Made by a program: the position numbers and the translations under genes. A DNA stretch of 64,000 nt, from NCBI RefSeq assembly GCF_003347595.2, contig NZ_QCZK02000061.1, positions 124,001 through 188,000 on the forward strand, in the 5' to 3' direction. Below are positions 50,081-58,955 of this stretch, piece by piece (positions within the stretch are counted from its first letter, which is position 1; each line of letters begins with the position of its first letter). The DNA is from Botryobacter ruber. GTDB taxonomy: Bacteria; Bacteroidota; Bacteroidia; Cytophagales; Hymenobacteraceae. The notes below the pieces were generated by a model. It searched no databases, was not told the DNA's origin, and saw nothing but the letters and a program-made list of their open reading frames with translations.

Positions 50081-50827
50081 TTACAGATCCAGTGCTCTTC
50101 TTTTCAGAAGTAAGTACTCTTCGTCTGAAATAGATCCTCTCTGGCGAAGATGGTCCAGCCTTTCAATAGTAGTGATGGAGCTTTCAACAGTTCTCGGATT
50201 GTCAACTTCCTTGTGCAGGTCTTCCGCTGAAAGGGAGGAATAGTCCGGTTCTGCATAATCACGTGCCGGAATTCTATCCCTGTTTATTTCCTGATTGTAA
50301 GTGTAAAACCTGTCTTCATTGTACGTGTCGTTGTTATAAAAATCATCAGAGATGCGACGCGTATTTCCGGGTTGCTGCTGAAGTGCCTGGCCAAACTCTG
50401 CTTTGTAATCATCTTTGGCATCGGGCAGGAACTCCCGCTGTGACTGACGCAGGTTATCGCGCACAGCGTACTCATACTCATCTGTTATCGGGCCACCAGT
50501 GTAAACAGGATACCTGGCAATGGATTTTGAATCGATGGAAGAAACAAACACATTTCTGCCGCCCTTGTCCAGGGCAGCTGCCCCGATCGGGATAAGCAAA
50601 TACTGATCATTGCTGGTATTAAAAAACCTGCGGTTCGCCACTACTGCCAGGTAGCGCGCCTTCATGGCCTTTGGGTCCACAATTAGGTCTTTCACGATGC
50701 CTAAACTCTCGCCATCGGCGCCAACTACTCGCCAGCCAAGTATATCCGGATTATCTTTTGCAATTTTATAGTCTTTCAGGTTGCTTAGCGGCACCAGCCT
50801 TCCAGCATTTATTTCATAATTATCCAT
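50081..50827 (-). CDS. PRC-barrel domain protein with SHOCT-like tail
   Basis: A 248-residue cytoplasmic protein. The N-terminal PRC-barrel appears in GWRVVGADGESLGIVKDLIV and VVANRRFFNTSNDQYLLIPI. The C-terminal segment (DHLRQRGSISDEEYLLLKRR) is a SHOCT-like helix pair. Such genes often belong to stress-response sets. It is followed on the same strand by no close gene; the small membrane gene 50856-51056 lies just upstream. Confidence 0.8.
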   Translation of the reverse strand: MDNYEINAGRLVPLSNLKDYKIAKDNPDILGWRVVGADGESLGIVKDLIVDPKAMKARYLAVVANRRFFNTSNDQYLLIPIGAAALDKGGRNVFVSSIDSKSIARYPVYTGGPITDEYEYAVRDNLRQSQREFLPDAKDDYKAEFGQALQQQPGNTRRISDDFYNNDTYNEDRFYTYNQEINRDRIPARDYAEPDYSSLSAEDLHKEVDNPRTVESSITTIERLDHLRQRGSISDEEYLLLKRRALDL

Positions 50828-50855
50828 TGTTCATACCTTTTTAAATTGTTCTACT

Positions 50856-51056
50856 TCAGACAGAAACAAAATAAACCGACTCAAACTTGCCCTGCGCAGG
50901 AATAACCATACCGGTAGCAGGGGGCTCTTCGTCTTCAACGTCATCCCTGTCGGATGCAAGTTCATAAATACCCCAGGCCAGTAGCCCTAGCAGGAGAAGC
51001 AGGAACAGCCATGGCCAAATCGGCTTCCTTTTACGTTCTAACTTTATTTCTACCAT
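50856..51056 (-). CDS. Small single-pass membrane protein
   Basis: A 66-residue protein with a basic N-terminus (VEIKLERKRKP), one membrane helix (WPWLFLLLLLGLLAWGIYEL) and an acidic outer tail. It is in the same direction as the PRC-barrel gene, 28 bases upstream of it, so probably one operon. No family is recognised. Confidence 0.6.
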   Translation of the reverse strand: MVEIKLERKRKPIWPWLFLLLLLGLLAWGIYELASDRDDVEDEEPPATGMVIPAQGKFESVYFVSV

Positions 51057-51268
51057 TTTTCCTTGATTGTTGCCGCCATAATTTTCGGGCCACCTGTCGT
51101 AAAACAGGCAGCAGGCACTATGGTGAAGTTAATACGCTAATTCTGAAACGAATGTTAAAAGGAAAAATGGATATCAGTAAGAAAGCCAAAAGGAGGCTCC
51201 TGCCCTCAAATGAAAAATAAAACAAACTACCAGGTATGAATCCCGGATACGGAAGTACAGAATAACAA

Positions 51269-52210
51269 TTAAGTGCTCTGGGTTTTCGGCCCCTTCACAA
51301 CCCGCCGCACAAGCACCACTATTTTTTCGATAACGGCACCTAAAATAAGCCCGCCGATACCGCTAACCAGCACCTTTGCAAGCCAGGCAAGCGCGGGAAT
51401 GTCTGCCAAAGAGTGCTCCAGGTTGTCCAGCGCGTGGCTGGTAACCGGAATACCATGTGCAATAATTTCGGCCCCCACCCACAGCATGGCTGCGGTTCCA
51501 ATATACCCGAGGGCCTTTAAAAAGTGCGGCATAAAAGTAACAATCCCGCGCCCGATCCGCCTGATCTGCGGGTGAAAGGTGTCTTTGGCCATGTGCACGC
51601 CAATGTCGTCGGCTTTTACAATCAGGCCCACAAACCCATAAACGGCAACCGTAATAAACACCGCCACACTAAACATCACCACAATCTGGGTGGCCAGGGC
51701 CTTATCGGCGACAGTGGCATAGGTAATGGCAACAATTTCAGCCGAAAGAATCATATCGGTGCGCACGGCGCCTGTAACGCGTTCTCTTTCCAGTTCTTCG
51801 GGTGTAACCACTTTTACCCCTTCTTCCGGGACATGCTGGTCCTCCTCCTCGTGTTTACTGAACATGGAATGCACTTTCTCATATCCTTCAAAACACAAAA
51901 AAGCACCACCCAGCATCAAGATCGGGGTAATGGCCCAGGGCGCGAAAAACCCGAGCAGCAAGGCCGCCGGGCTTAAAATCAACACCTTATTTAGTAAGGA
52001 TTTTTTGGCGATCCGGTAAATAATCGAAAGCTCGCGCGACGGGTCGAGCCCCACCACATACTTGGGCGTTACAGCCGTATCGTCAATCACAATGCCTGAT
52101 ACTTTCCCTGTTGTTTTTGATACCTGGGCGGGCACATCATCGAGGCTTGCCGCGCTCGCTTTAACAAGCGCAGACACATCATCGAGTAAAGCGAGAAGTC
52201 CTGAAGCCAT
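51269..52210 (-). CDS. DUF808 family membrane protein (YedI type)
   Basis: A 313-residue multi-pass membrane protein. Family segments: ASGLLALLDDVSALVKASA at the N-terminus, DDTAVTPKYVVGLDPSRELS, then about six hydrophobic helices including PAALLLGFFAPWAITPILML and GGAFLCFEGYEKVHSM. Function of the family is unknown; it is sometimes linked with stress genes. Length matches the family. Confidence 0.92.
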   Translation of the reverse strand: MASGLLALLDDVSALVKASAASLDDVPAQVSKTTGKVSGIVIDDTAVTPKYVVGLDPSRELSIIYRIAKKSLLNKVLILSPAALLLGFFAPWAITPILMLGGAFLCFEGYEKVHSMFSKHEEEDQHVPEEGVKVVTPEELERERVTGAVRTDMILSAEIVAITYATVADKALATQIVVMFSVAVFITVAVYGFVGLIVKADDIGVHMAKDTFHPQIRRIGRGIVTFMPHFLKALGYIGTAAMLWVGAEIIAHGIPVTSHALDNLEHSLADIPALAWLAKVLVSGIGGLILGAVIEKIVVLVRRVVKGPKTQST

Positions 52211-52779
52211 TCTATTTTGCTATTTTTGCTATCGTATGAATCCTGATTAATTTATTTTTAGTACCACCCTGGTGGCACGTACGAGACTGCCAGTATCCTG
52301 ACAATTACGCCACGTCGGATGGCGATATTACGAAATATATCTGTTAGTACACCTGTTAAGCTTATAATTTGATTTTTTCCTGCCCGCTGCCATTTGTACC
52401 CTCTAAAAGTTCTGCACCCACAGCCACCATTCCCGCTGCTCCTGCCCAGAACAACTTCAGGCACAAAAAGCGAGACTTCAGCCAAGGCACCCCTCTTTCT
52501 CAGGCAGCCAACGCAAATAAACATTATCCAATCACACGTTGGCTCCACCCTGTAATCACAACAAGTATCCGGGGCAGCTCCTGAAACAAACCCACAACCA
52601 CAAATAACTGAATTCCAAAAATTTAAAAATCAAACAAGCAGCTCCTGTTTCAGTTTTTAGCAAAATTATAAACCAACAGTATAGACAACCGTAAAAAGCT
52701 ATGGTACAGTAAATTGGTTTTTTACTATTATTAACCGGTTTGCTGTACCTTATTTATTTTATAGATAAATGATAAAACA
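52211..52779. other. Divergent intergenic region
   Basis: 569 bases between the DUF808 gene and a lipoprotein gene. The left half holds a CTGCC-type repeat; the right half (52600-52780) is AT-rich. No gene was seen. Confidence 0.5.
52411..52446 (+). repeat. CTGCC-type dispersed repeat, degenerate copy
   Basis: Reads CTGCACCCACAGCCACCATT then CCCGCTGCTCCTGCC; the arms are well kept and the core is altered. Confidence 0.6.
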
Positions 52780-53520
52780 ATGAAAAAGGTTATTTATTCA
52801 ATATTCAGTGTCAGTGTTCTTCTTTTTGCATCCTGTTCCGAAGACAGGGGCACAACGACCGAGGTGGCGGATGCCAACGAGGATGAAGTTGTAAACCAGT
52901 CCAATATCCGGGGTTTTGGCGATGAAATTGGCAAGGACGTAGGTGCTAATACGCCTTCAACGGTTGCTGATTATCGCGAACGCTCCGAGCATATTACCGA
53001 ACAGATGGCTACGGATCTGCAGCTCGACGAGCCTGCACAGCAACGGGTTTCGGCTATTATCTACGACCGCGAAAGAAGATTAGGTGAACTGGAAGGCCGC
53101 TATAACTTTAGCGAAACAAACCGAATGGGCGGCCGTGTTATGGATGAAAACGACATGGGCACCAGGATGGAAGATCCGATGATGCAAGATAAGACCAGCA
53201 CCACCACAGACACCAGGATGATGGATGATGCCGGCACCATGGAACGCGACAACACAGCCATGACCGCTGAACGTAAAAAAATTATGGCAGATGCCGACAA
53301 GGAGCTGAAGTCGGTTTTAACAGCCGAACAGTATAACAAGTTCGTACAGAACCGCACCAAATACGATGAGCTGAAATATAAAAACGATGCCACCGACACC
53401 AAAATCAAGTCTGAAGGCGATGAGATGAAGTACAAGTCAGATGATTATAAAGTGAAAGTGGAAGGCGATGAAACGAAAATAAAAACTGAAAACGAAAAGA
53501 TGAAGATGGAGCGGAAATAA
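52780..53520 (+). CDS. Lipoprotein with charged helical repeats, unknown
   Basis: A 246-residue predicted lipoprotein (lipobox VLLFASC). The middle (MATDLQLDEPAQQRVSAIIY and KIMADADKELKSVLTAEQYN) resembles Spy/CpxP-style LTxxQ helices: two copies of a D/E-L..xLTxEQxxK pattern. The C-terminus is a run of Lys/Glu-rich repeats (EGDEMKYKSDDYKVKVEGD). A periplasmic chaperone-like or stress role is possible but unproven. A strong terminator follows. Confidence 0.7.
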   Translation: MKKVIYSIFSVSVLLFASCSEDRGTTTEVADANEDEVVNQSNIRGFGDEIGKDVGANTPSTVADYRERSEHITEQMATDLQLDEPAQQRVSAIIYDRERRLGELEGRYNFSETNRMGGRVMDENDMGTRMEDPMMQDKTSTTTDTRMMDDAGTMERDNTAMTAERKKIMADADKELKSVLTAEQYNKFVQNRTKYDELKYKNDATDTKIKSEGDEMKYKSDDYKVKVEGDETKIKTENEKMKMERK

Positions 53521-53549
53521 GCAAGGTAATTTTTCGGCTTATTGCACAC

Positions 53550-53582
53550 AAAAGCCTGTAGTTTAAAAGCTGCAGGCTTTTG
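53550..53582 (+). terminator. Rho-independent terminator
   Basis: AAAAGCCTGTAG pairs with CTGCAGGCTTTT (one wobble) around TTTAAAAG and is followed by GTTTTTGG. It lies 30 bases after the lipoprotein gene stop. Confidence 0.8.
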
Positions 53583-53786
53583 TTTTTGGAAAACGCCTAC
53601 AGAAAACTGCCATTCCGGTGAGGCGCCGGCAAAGCAGGCTTCAGCACCGGCAGGTGCTGGCAGGTTTTTTGCTTATTTCCTTCCCGGCATTCCGCAACAA
53701 TATTTTAGACTCTTGATAATTTTTCCGTAATTTTATCGTAACTACTTTAACTTAAAATACGCAAAACTGCGGCTCCTTTAGTACAC

Positions 53787-54434
53787 ATGCTCCGACATCC
53801 ACTGCTTCTGTTCCTCCTCTTTTGTCTTCTGCTCTGCAGCCTGCCGGCTACAGCCCAGAAAGCTATCAGGATTAGTGGCAGCATCCTGCAACCCGATAAA
53901 ACAACACCGGTTCCGGGGGCCAATGTCATCAAGTTTAGTACAAAAACAGGGGTGGTATCGGATGATCAGGGGAAATTCCTGATTGATATGCAGCAGGAAG
54001 ACACGCTGCTGATACGGGCCATCGGGTACAAACCGGTACTTTATGTGCCCAGCAAGCTGCCTGTTTCGGAATTGCGGGTAAAAATTGTGCTGCAGGAAGA
54101 TAGCGTGATGCTCGGAGAGGTGGAAGTAACCATACGCCCATCGCAGGAAATGATCGAGCGCGCTATGCGTAACATGAAGCAGCCGCAGGTAAGCCAGGCC
54201 AAAAAACCGGGCTATATACCGCCTGCCGAAGAACCGGCCCCGCCGACACCCGTCGCTCCTACAGCAGCCAGCCCCATTTCGATGCTCTACGAAATGCTCT
54301 CGAAAGACGGAAAGGAACGGGCCAAACTACAGCAGCTCATTCAGCAACTCGAAAAGGAGCAGCGCCTGAAAGAGGCAGAAGAGAAGAAAAAAGAGTACAA
54401 CCGCTTCTTTAAAGACAACACCGGCTACGAATAA
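53787..54434 (+). CDS. CarboxypepD_reg-like domain protein with coiled-coil tail
   Basis: A 215-residue exported protein (signal peptide LLLFLLFCLLLCSLPATAQ). One CarboxypepD_reg-like domain (VPGANVIKFSTKTGVVSDDQ) ends in MLGEVEVTI. Then comes a Pro-rich linker (PAEEPAPPTPVAPTAA) and a charged helical C-terminus (LIQQLEKEQRLKEAEEKKKE). No receptor barrel. Role unknown; it is probably associated with the outer membrane or periplasm. It lies 64 bases before the UV endonuclease gene. Confidence 0.75.
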   Translation: MLRHPLLLFLLFCLLLCSLPATAQKAIRISGSILQPDKTTPVPGANVIKFSTKTGVVSDDQGKFLIDMQQEDTLLIRAIGYKPVLYVPSKLPVSELRVKIVLQEDSVMLGEVEVTIRPSQEMIERAMRNMKQPQVSQAKKPGYIPPAEEPAPPTPVAPTAASPISMLYEMLSKDGKERAKLQQLIQQLEKEQRLKEAEEKKKEYNRFFKDNTGYE

Positions 54435-54497
54435 AAAGCAGCCGCCTGAAAACATTTTTGCATTAGGCAGGTTAAAAGGGCTACAACACCTGACCGT

Positions 54498-55394
54498 ATG
54501 AAGATTGGCTACCCCTGCATCAACGAGAGCCTCGACTGCTCCTCTTCCCGAACATTCCGGCTGGCATCTTATTCCGAAGAGCGGCTAATCTCTTCCGTTG
54601 AACAGAACCTGGCCTGCCTGCGCCGCATCCTGGAATACAACGTGCAGCACGGCATGCTGTTTTTCAGGCTCACCTCCGGGCTGGTGCCCTTTGCCTCGCA
54701 TCAGGTGAATACCTACAACTGGCAGGAGCACTTTCAGCCGACATTCAAAAGCCTGGGCGATTACATCAAAAGCCACAACATGCGCATCTCCATGCACCCC
54801 GACCAGTTTGTGGTGCTCAACTCGCCAAACGAGCAAACAGTACGCAACAGCATTGCTGAACTCGTGTACCAGGGAAGTGTGCTCGACCTGATGGGCCTCG
54901 ACACCACCGCCAAACTGCAGATACATGGCGGCGGCGCGTACGGCGATAAACCCACGGCCCTGAACCGCTTTGCAGACGTGTACCACACTCAACTGCCCGA
55001 AGCCGTAAAAGCACGCCTTTGTGTTGAAAACGACGACCGCACCTATTCGCTGCAGGACTGCCTGGTGCTGCACGAGCTCACCGGAATGCCCATTATCTTC
55101 GACAACTTCCACCACGAGTGCAACAGCAACGGCGAACCCATGCGCGAAGCCGTGCAACTGGCCTCCCAAACCTGGCAGCCCGACCGCGACGGCATCCTGA
55201 TGATGGATTACAGTTCACAGGCCCCTGGCGAGCGCAAAGGCAAGCACGTGCAAAACATACAGGAACAGCTTTTCCACGATTTCCTGGCAGAAACCGAAGG
55301 GCTGGACATGGACCTGATGCTCGAAATTAAAGACAAGGAAGCCAGCGCCCTAAAAGCCATCGAAATAGCCCGTTCGATGGGCCGGCTAAAATAA
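54498..55394 (+). CDS. uvsE: UV damage endonuclease UvsE (UVDE)
   Basis: A 298-residue TIM-barrel endonuclease that nicks DNA 5' to UV photoproducts. Blocks: GYPCINESL at the start, VQHGMLFFRLTSGLVPFASH, MRISMHPDQFVVLNSPNE with metal-binding residues, LCVENDDRTYSLQDCL, MPIIFDNFHHECNSNGE and the closing DLMLEIKDKEASALKAIEIA. Length is normal. The last 9 bases overlap the 3' end of the convergent DUF4112 gene. Confidence 0.95.
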   Translation: MKIGYPCINESLDCSSSRTFRLASYSEERLISSVEQNLACLRRILEYNVQHGMLFFRLTSGLVPFASHQVNTYNWQEHFQPTFKSLGDYIKSHNMRISMHPDQFVVLNSPNEQTVRNSIAELVYQGSVLDLMGLDTTAKLQIHGGGAYGDKPTALNRFADVYHTQLPEAVKARLCVENDDRTYSLQDCLVLHELTGMPIIFDNFHHECNSNGEPMREAVQLASQTWQPDRDGILMMDYSSQAPGERKGKHVQNIQEQLFHDFLAETEGLDMDLMLEIKDKEASALKAIEIARSMGRLK

Positions 55395-55883
55395 ACTTGC
55401 CAGCAGCTGATACCCCCATTCCACCAGTTGCCACATAATCCAGCCCATCAGGATGAGCAGCAGTACAATGGCTATCAGCACACCAATCACAATGCCTTTG
55501 CCGCTGCCCTGGTACCTGCCTTCGGCATAGTGGCTGCGCAGCATTTTCACATTCCGGGAATTGGCTTTGTAAGCAAAGTCGAAGATGTTCCCCAGAACGG
55601 GTATACTCCCAATCACAGCATCCAGGGCCACGTTCAGGAGCATGAGCGCCACCAGTTTTCCGCTGGCGCCGTGCCGGGCCATAGTCAGGATCAGCATCGC
55701 CGAAACGGCAAACGAAGCCAGGTCGCCCACCCCCGGAATCAGTCCCAGGATCGGGTCCATCCCGAAACGCCAGGTAGTGCCAGGAACGGAAAACTGGTTA
55801 TCCATGATCCTGGTAATATGGTCTACCCACTTCAGCTTCTCGGAGCGAGGCGTGCGGGTATAGTGTGTGTTGAATTCTGCCAT
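55386..55883 (-). CDS. DUF4112 family membrane protein
   Basis: A 165-residue protein. The domain reads WVDHITRIMDNQFSVPGTTW, FGMDPILGLIPGVGDLASF and IGSIPVLGNIFDFAYKANSR, followed by a hydrophobic tail (VLIAIVLLLILMGWIMWQL). DUF4112 has no assigned role. The gene overlaps uvsE by 9 bases tail to tail. Confidence 0.9.
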   Translation of the reverse strand: MAEFNTHYTRTPRSEKLKWVDHITRIMDNQFSVPGTTWRFGMDPILGLIPGVGDLASFAVSAMLILTMARHGASGKLVALMLLNVALDAVIGSIPVLGNIFDFAYKANSRNVKMLRSHYAEGRYQGSGKGIVIGVLIAIVLLLILMGWIMWQLVEWGYQLLASLF

Positions 55884-55990
55884 AGCCGCTTATACGCATA
55901 GCAGCAACTATAGGTGCCCCAGCACCCTTTCAGGCACTTTACTGTCATCAAAACTTCCCCTCTTCACGTCACCAGCACGCATTTTTATGT

Positions 55991-56023
55991 ACTGCTCCTG
56001 CCACCACAGCCACTGCTGCTGCT
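55991..56023 (+). repeat. CTGCC-type dispersed repeat
   Basis: Forward copy, exact core, with CTGCTC and ACTGCTGCTGCT arms. It lies 35 bases upstream of the first GTGA-N6-TCAC operator. Confidence 0.8.
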
Positions 56024-56057
56024 TCATTTTGCTCCAGTCTCTGCCCGAAGCTACTGT

Positions 56058-56101
56058 GTGACCTCCATCACTGAAGCGGGATAAACGCGACTGTACCTTT
56101 G
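56058..56101 (+). promoter_or_regulatory. GTGA-N6-TCAC operator and -7 box, sulfur unit 1
   Basis: The palindrome GTGA-CCTCCA-TCAC (56058-56071) is followed by TACCTTTG at 56094-56101, exactly 36 bases from operator start to -7 start. Counting a start site about 7 bases after the box, the operator centre is near -43, the class II position for a CRP/FNR-family activator. No -33 TTTG is present, which fits activator dependence. Confidence 0.7.
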
Positions 56102-56193
56102 TGAACAGGAAATAAAAAAAGGATTAAGGTTGATTCATTCAGGTGCAATAACGTAAATCAAAGTAATCGCTCCATCAAAAAACAATAATTATT

Positions 56194-57534
56194 ATGAAAA
56201 TTAAACAGTTTGAAGATAAAGGATTAGCCCATTACTCCTACGCCATTTTAAGCGAGGAAACAAAAGAGATTGTACTCGTAGACCCTGCCCGCGATCCGGC
56301 GCAATATTATGCCTTTGCCAGCGCCAACAATGCCAGCATAGTGGGTGTGATAGAAACGCATCCCCATGCCGACTTTGTGAGCGCACACCAGGAGATTCAC
56401 CGGAAAACAGGGGCCACCATTTACACGCACAGCCTGGTAGACGCCGATTATCCGCACCAGGCATTCGACGAAGGGTCCGAAATTACGGTCGGCGACATTA
56501 AGCTCAAATCACTGCACACCCCCGGCCACTCCCCCGACAGCATCAGCGTGGTGCTGGAGCATGAGGGAAAGGACAAAGCGGTATTTACCGGCGATACCCT
56601 GTTTATTGGCGATGTGGGGCGTCCGGACCTGCGCGAGAAGGCGGGAAAAGTGATGGCAAAACGCGAAGAACTGGCCCGGCAGATGTACCACAGCACCCGC
56701 GAAAAACTCATGAAACTGAACGATGACGTGCTGGTGTACCCCGCCCACGGTGCCGGAAGCCTCTGCGGAAAAGCCCTCAGCAGCGCCAACAGCAGCACCA
56801 TAGGCGCCGAGAAAACAGGCAACTATGCCCTGCAGCCCATGAGCGAAGAAGAATTTGTAAAGCTGCTCCTCCAGGACCAGCCCTTCATCCCCAAATATTT
56901 TGGCTATGATGTGGCCCTCAACAAACAGGGGGCACCAGCCTATCAAGAAAGCATTGCAGCTGTAAAACGACTGGAAAAGAACTTTTCGCCCGAAGCAGGC
57001 GCCCTGGTCGTAGATGCCCGCGACCAGCAGACCTTTAAGCAGGGCCACCTGCCAGGTGCCTATAATATACAAGCAGGAAACAAGTTCAAAACCTGGCTCG
57101 GAAGCATCATTGACCCCGAAGAGTCGTTTTACCTGGTGGCGCAGGACGAAAAGGAGCTGGAGGAACTGATTGCCAGGGCAGCCAGGATCGGATACGAAAG
57201 CAAAATAAAAGGTGCCTTTGTGCTGGAAGGAAAAGCCCCTGCCTCCTCCCCTGCCCTTGATCTTAGTAACTTCGAAGCACACCCCGAAAACTACACCATC
57301 GTCGACGTCCGAAATGCTTCCGAAGTAGATGGGAAGTTGATCTTTGACAAGGCCATTCATATTCCGCTGCACGAACTGCGGGAGCGGGCAAGCGACATAC
57401 CGGAGGAAAAGCCGGTGGTGGTACACTGTGCCGGCGGTTATCGCTCTGCCGCTGCCAGCAGCATCCTCGAAAAAGCCCTGCCCCACACCAAGGTACTGGA
57501 CCTGAGCGAAGACATCAGCAGATTTAAAGAGTAA
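56194..57534 (+). CDS. MBL-fold persulfide dioxygenase / rhodanese fusion (CstB-like)
   Basis: A 446-residue cytoplasmic protein. The metallo-beta-lactamase domain (1-250) has THPHADFVSAH, LHTPGHSPDS and FTGDTLFIGDVGRPDL, the iron ligands of persulfide dioxygenases. A first rhodanese-like domain has lost its active Cys (FYLVAQDEKELEEL). The C-terminal rhodanese keeps it (VVVHCAGGYRSAAAS). This MBL-pseudorhodanese-rhodanese order is that of CstB, which oxidises persulfides and forms thiosulfate. A second CstB-like gene is at 58956, and the two share the same operator type. Confidence 0.9.
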   Translation: MKIKQFEDKGLAHYSYAILSEETKEIVLVDPARDPAQYYAFASANNASIVGVIETHPHADFVSAHQEIHRKTGATIYTHSLVDADYPHQAFDEGSEITVGDIKLKSLHTPGHSPDSISVVLEHEGKDKAVFTGDTLFIGDVGRPDLREKAGKVMAKREELARQMYHSTREKLMKLNDDVLVYPAHGAGSLCGKALSSANSSTIGAEKTGNYALQPMSEEEFVKLLLQDQPFIPKYFGYDVALNKQGAPAYQESIAAVKRLEKNFSPEAGALVVDARDQQTFKQGHLPGAYNIQAGNKFKTWLGSIIDPEESFYLVAQDEKELEELIARAARIGYESKIKGAFVLEGKAPASSPALDLSNFEAHPENYTIVDVRNASEVDGKLIFDKAIHIPLHELRERASDIPEEKPVVVHCAGGYRSAAASSILEKALPHTKVLDLSEDISRFKE

Positions 57535-57543
57535 GTGCATGCC

Positions 57544-57579
57544 AAAAGCCGGTGCGGTTCCTAACTGCACCGGCTTTTT
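57544..57579 (+). terminator. Rho-independent terminator
   Basis: AAAAGCCGGTGC pairs with GCACCGGCTTTTT around GGTTCCTAACT. It ends the first sulfur unit, 9 bases after its stop. Confidence 0.85.
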
Positions 57580-57620
57580 CAGCTGAAGCTCCCAAAGCCT
57601 GCGGTATGCGTAGCCGTTGT

Positions 57621-57650
57621 GCTGAGGCTGTGGAGGCAACAGCAGCAGCG
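57621..57650 (-). repeat. CTGCC-type dispersed repeat, degenerate, left of a pair
   Basis: The minus strand reads CGCTGCTGCTGTTGCCTCCA then CAGCCTCAGC. It is inverted relative to the copy at 57775. Confidence 0.55.
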
Positions 57651-57774
57651 TTTTACCTCCCGGTTTACCAGGAGGCAAACGTATTTCAGATGATTATATT
57701 CCCACTGCCAGCCGCAGCCAGCGCCCGAAACAAATTTGAACTTAAAAAAGACAGAAGCCGGGCTAAATCCCCTT

Positions 57775-57808
57775 ACTGCACCTGCCACCACTCCCGCTGC
57801 TCCTGCTC
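57775..57808 (+). repeat. CTGCC-type dispersed repeat, right of a pair
   Basis: Forward copy with core CTGCCACCACTCCC (two changes) and GCTGCTCCTGCTC following. It lies about 75 bases upstream of the second operator. Confidence 0.7.
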
Positions 57809-57881
57809 AGCTGCTACCTCCCGGTGGCTGTAGCAGGAAAAAAACAAGACCAACATACAGAAACGCAACAATTCCTGCTCT

Positions 57882-57925
57882 GTGATAATAGTCACTGTAA
57901 AGCCTTTCACAACCTGGTACCTTTG
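57882..57925 (+). promoter_or_regulatory. GTGA-N6-TCAC operator and -7 box, TauE unit
   Basis: GTGA-TAATAG-TCAC (57882-57895) and TACCTTTG at 57918-57925: the same 36-base offset as in the 56058 site. The bases after the operator (TGTA) match the TGAA of the other two sites in part. Confidence 0.7.
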
Positions 57926-57954
57926 TATAAGGTTAAACTCATAACAATAATAAA

Positions 57955-58803
57955 ATGGAAATTTTTGGATATGTAGCAGCTCTCGTCATTGGTCTTTCGC
58001 TAGGTCTGATTGGTGGCGGAGGCTCTATTCTTACGGTTCCGGTACTGGTTTATATGATCGGGTTAAACCCGGTTATCTCCACCGCTTACTCCCTTTTTAT
58101 AGTAGGCCTCACCAGCCTGGTTGGCAGCTATAAGTTTTACAAAAAAGGGCTGGTCAGCCTGAAAACGGCTGTTGTGTTCGGTATTCCGTCTATTATATCG
58201 GTCTATATTACCCGCCGTTACATTGTACCGGCCATTCCCGACGAGCTGTTCACGATGGGCGATCTGCTCGTAACAAAGGACATTATGCTCATGCTGCTGT
58301 TCGCCGGGCTGATGGTATTCGCCTCCCTGAGCATGATCCGCCAGAAAAAAAAGGATGATGTGCTAACCGACGATAACGCCGACACAGCAATCGACATCGC
58401 CCACGAACAGCCCACGGTACATGCCAAACCAAAATTTAACTATGGCGGCATTCTGGCCGAAGGACTGGTGGTTGGTACCATCACGGGCCTGGTGGGTGCA
58501 GGCGGCGGCTTCCTGATTATTCCGGCACTGGTGCTCTTCAGCAAACTCGACATGAAAATGGCTGTTGGTACTTCACTGCTCATCATTGCGGCAAAATCGC
58601 TGCTGGGCTTTGTGGGCGACATCTATAATTACGACATCAACTGGACTTTTCTGGCCATTTTCTCCACCATCTCCATCGCCGGTATTTTTGTGGGCTCCTT
58701 CCTGTCCACTAAAATTCATGCCGATAAACTGAAGGTATCGTTCGGATGGTTTGTGCTGCTGATGGGGATTTATATCCTGGTAAAAGAAATTTTTCTTTCC
58801 TGA
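57955..58803 (+). CDS. TauE/SafE family anion permease
   Basis: A 282-residue membrane protein with about eight helices in two halves. Half one begins GYVAALVIGLSLGLIGGGGS and half two GLVVGTITGLVGAGGGFLII, the paired GxxxGLxGxGGG signature of TauE/SafE. Members move sulfite, sulfonates or related organic anions. Placed between two persulfide dioxygenase genes and preceded by the shared operator, it probably exports sulfite or imports/exports a sulfur oxyanion produced by CstB-like proteins (inference). The charged loop (RQKKKDDVLTDDNAD) is between the halves. Confidence 0.92.
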   Translation: MEIFGYVAALVIGLSLGLIGGGGSILTVPVLVYMIGLNPVISTAYSLFIVGLTSLVGSYKFYKKGLVSLKTAVVFGIPSIISVYITRRYIVPAIPDELFTMGDLLVTKDIMLMLLFAGLMVFASLSMIRQKKKDDVLTDDNADTAIDIAHEQPTVHAKPKFNYGGILAEGLVVGTITGLVGAGGGFLIIPALVLFSKLDMKMAVGTSLLIIAAKSLLGFVGDIYNYDINWTFLAIFSTISIAGIFVGSFLSTKIHADKLKVSFGWFVLLMGIYILVKEIFLS

Positions 58804-58810
58804 GGTTAGC

Positions 58811-58854
58811 GTGACCTAAGTCACTGAAAACGGCATAATATCTTCCGAAATTTG
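58811..58854 (+). promoter_or_regulatory. GTGA-N6-TCAC operator and -7 box, sulfur unit 3
   Basis: GTGA-CCTAAG-TCAC (58811-58824), then GAAATTTG (58847-58854) at the same offset as the other two sites: the TTTG falls exactly 40 bases after the operator start in all three. The first T of the box is changed to G, so this promoter may be weaker alone. Confidence 0.65.
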
Positions 58855-58955
58855 TATTGTTCCTGTTAGTTATTAAACACCTTACAGAGCATCTTAAAGA
58901 CAAATATCCTGCAACAGATAACATAAAAGCAATTAGTACCCAAAGCAAAAATATT

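Noticed and set aside
50954..51220. 88-codon plus-strand open frame
   Set aside because: Overlaps the small membrane gene on the other strand; composition is not convincing.
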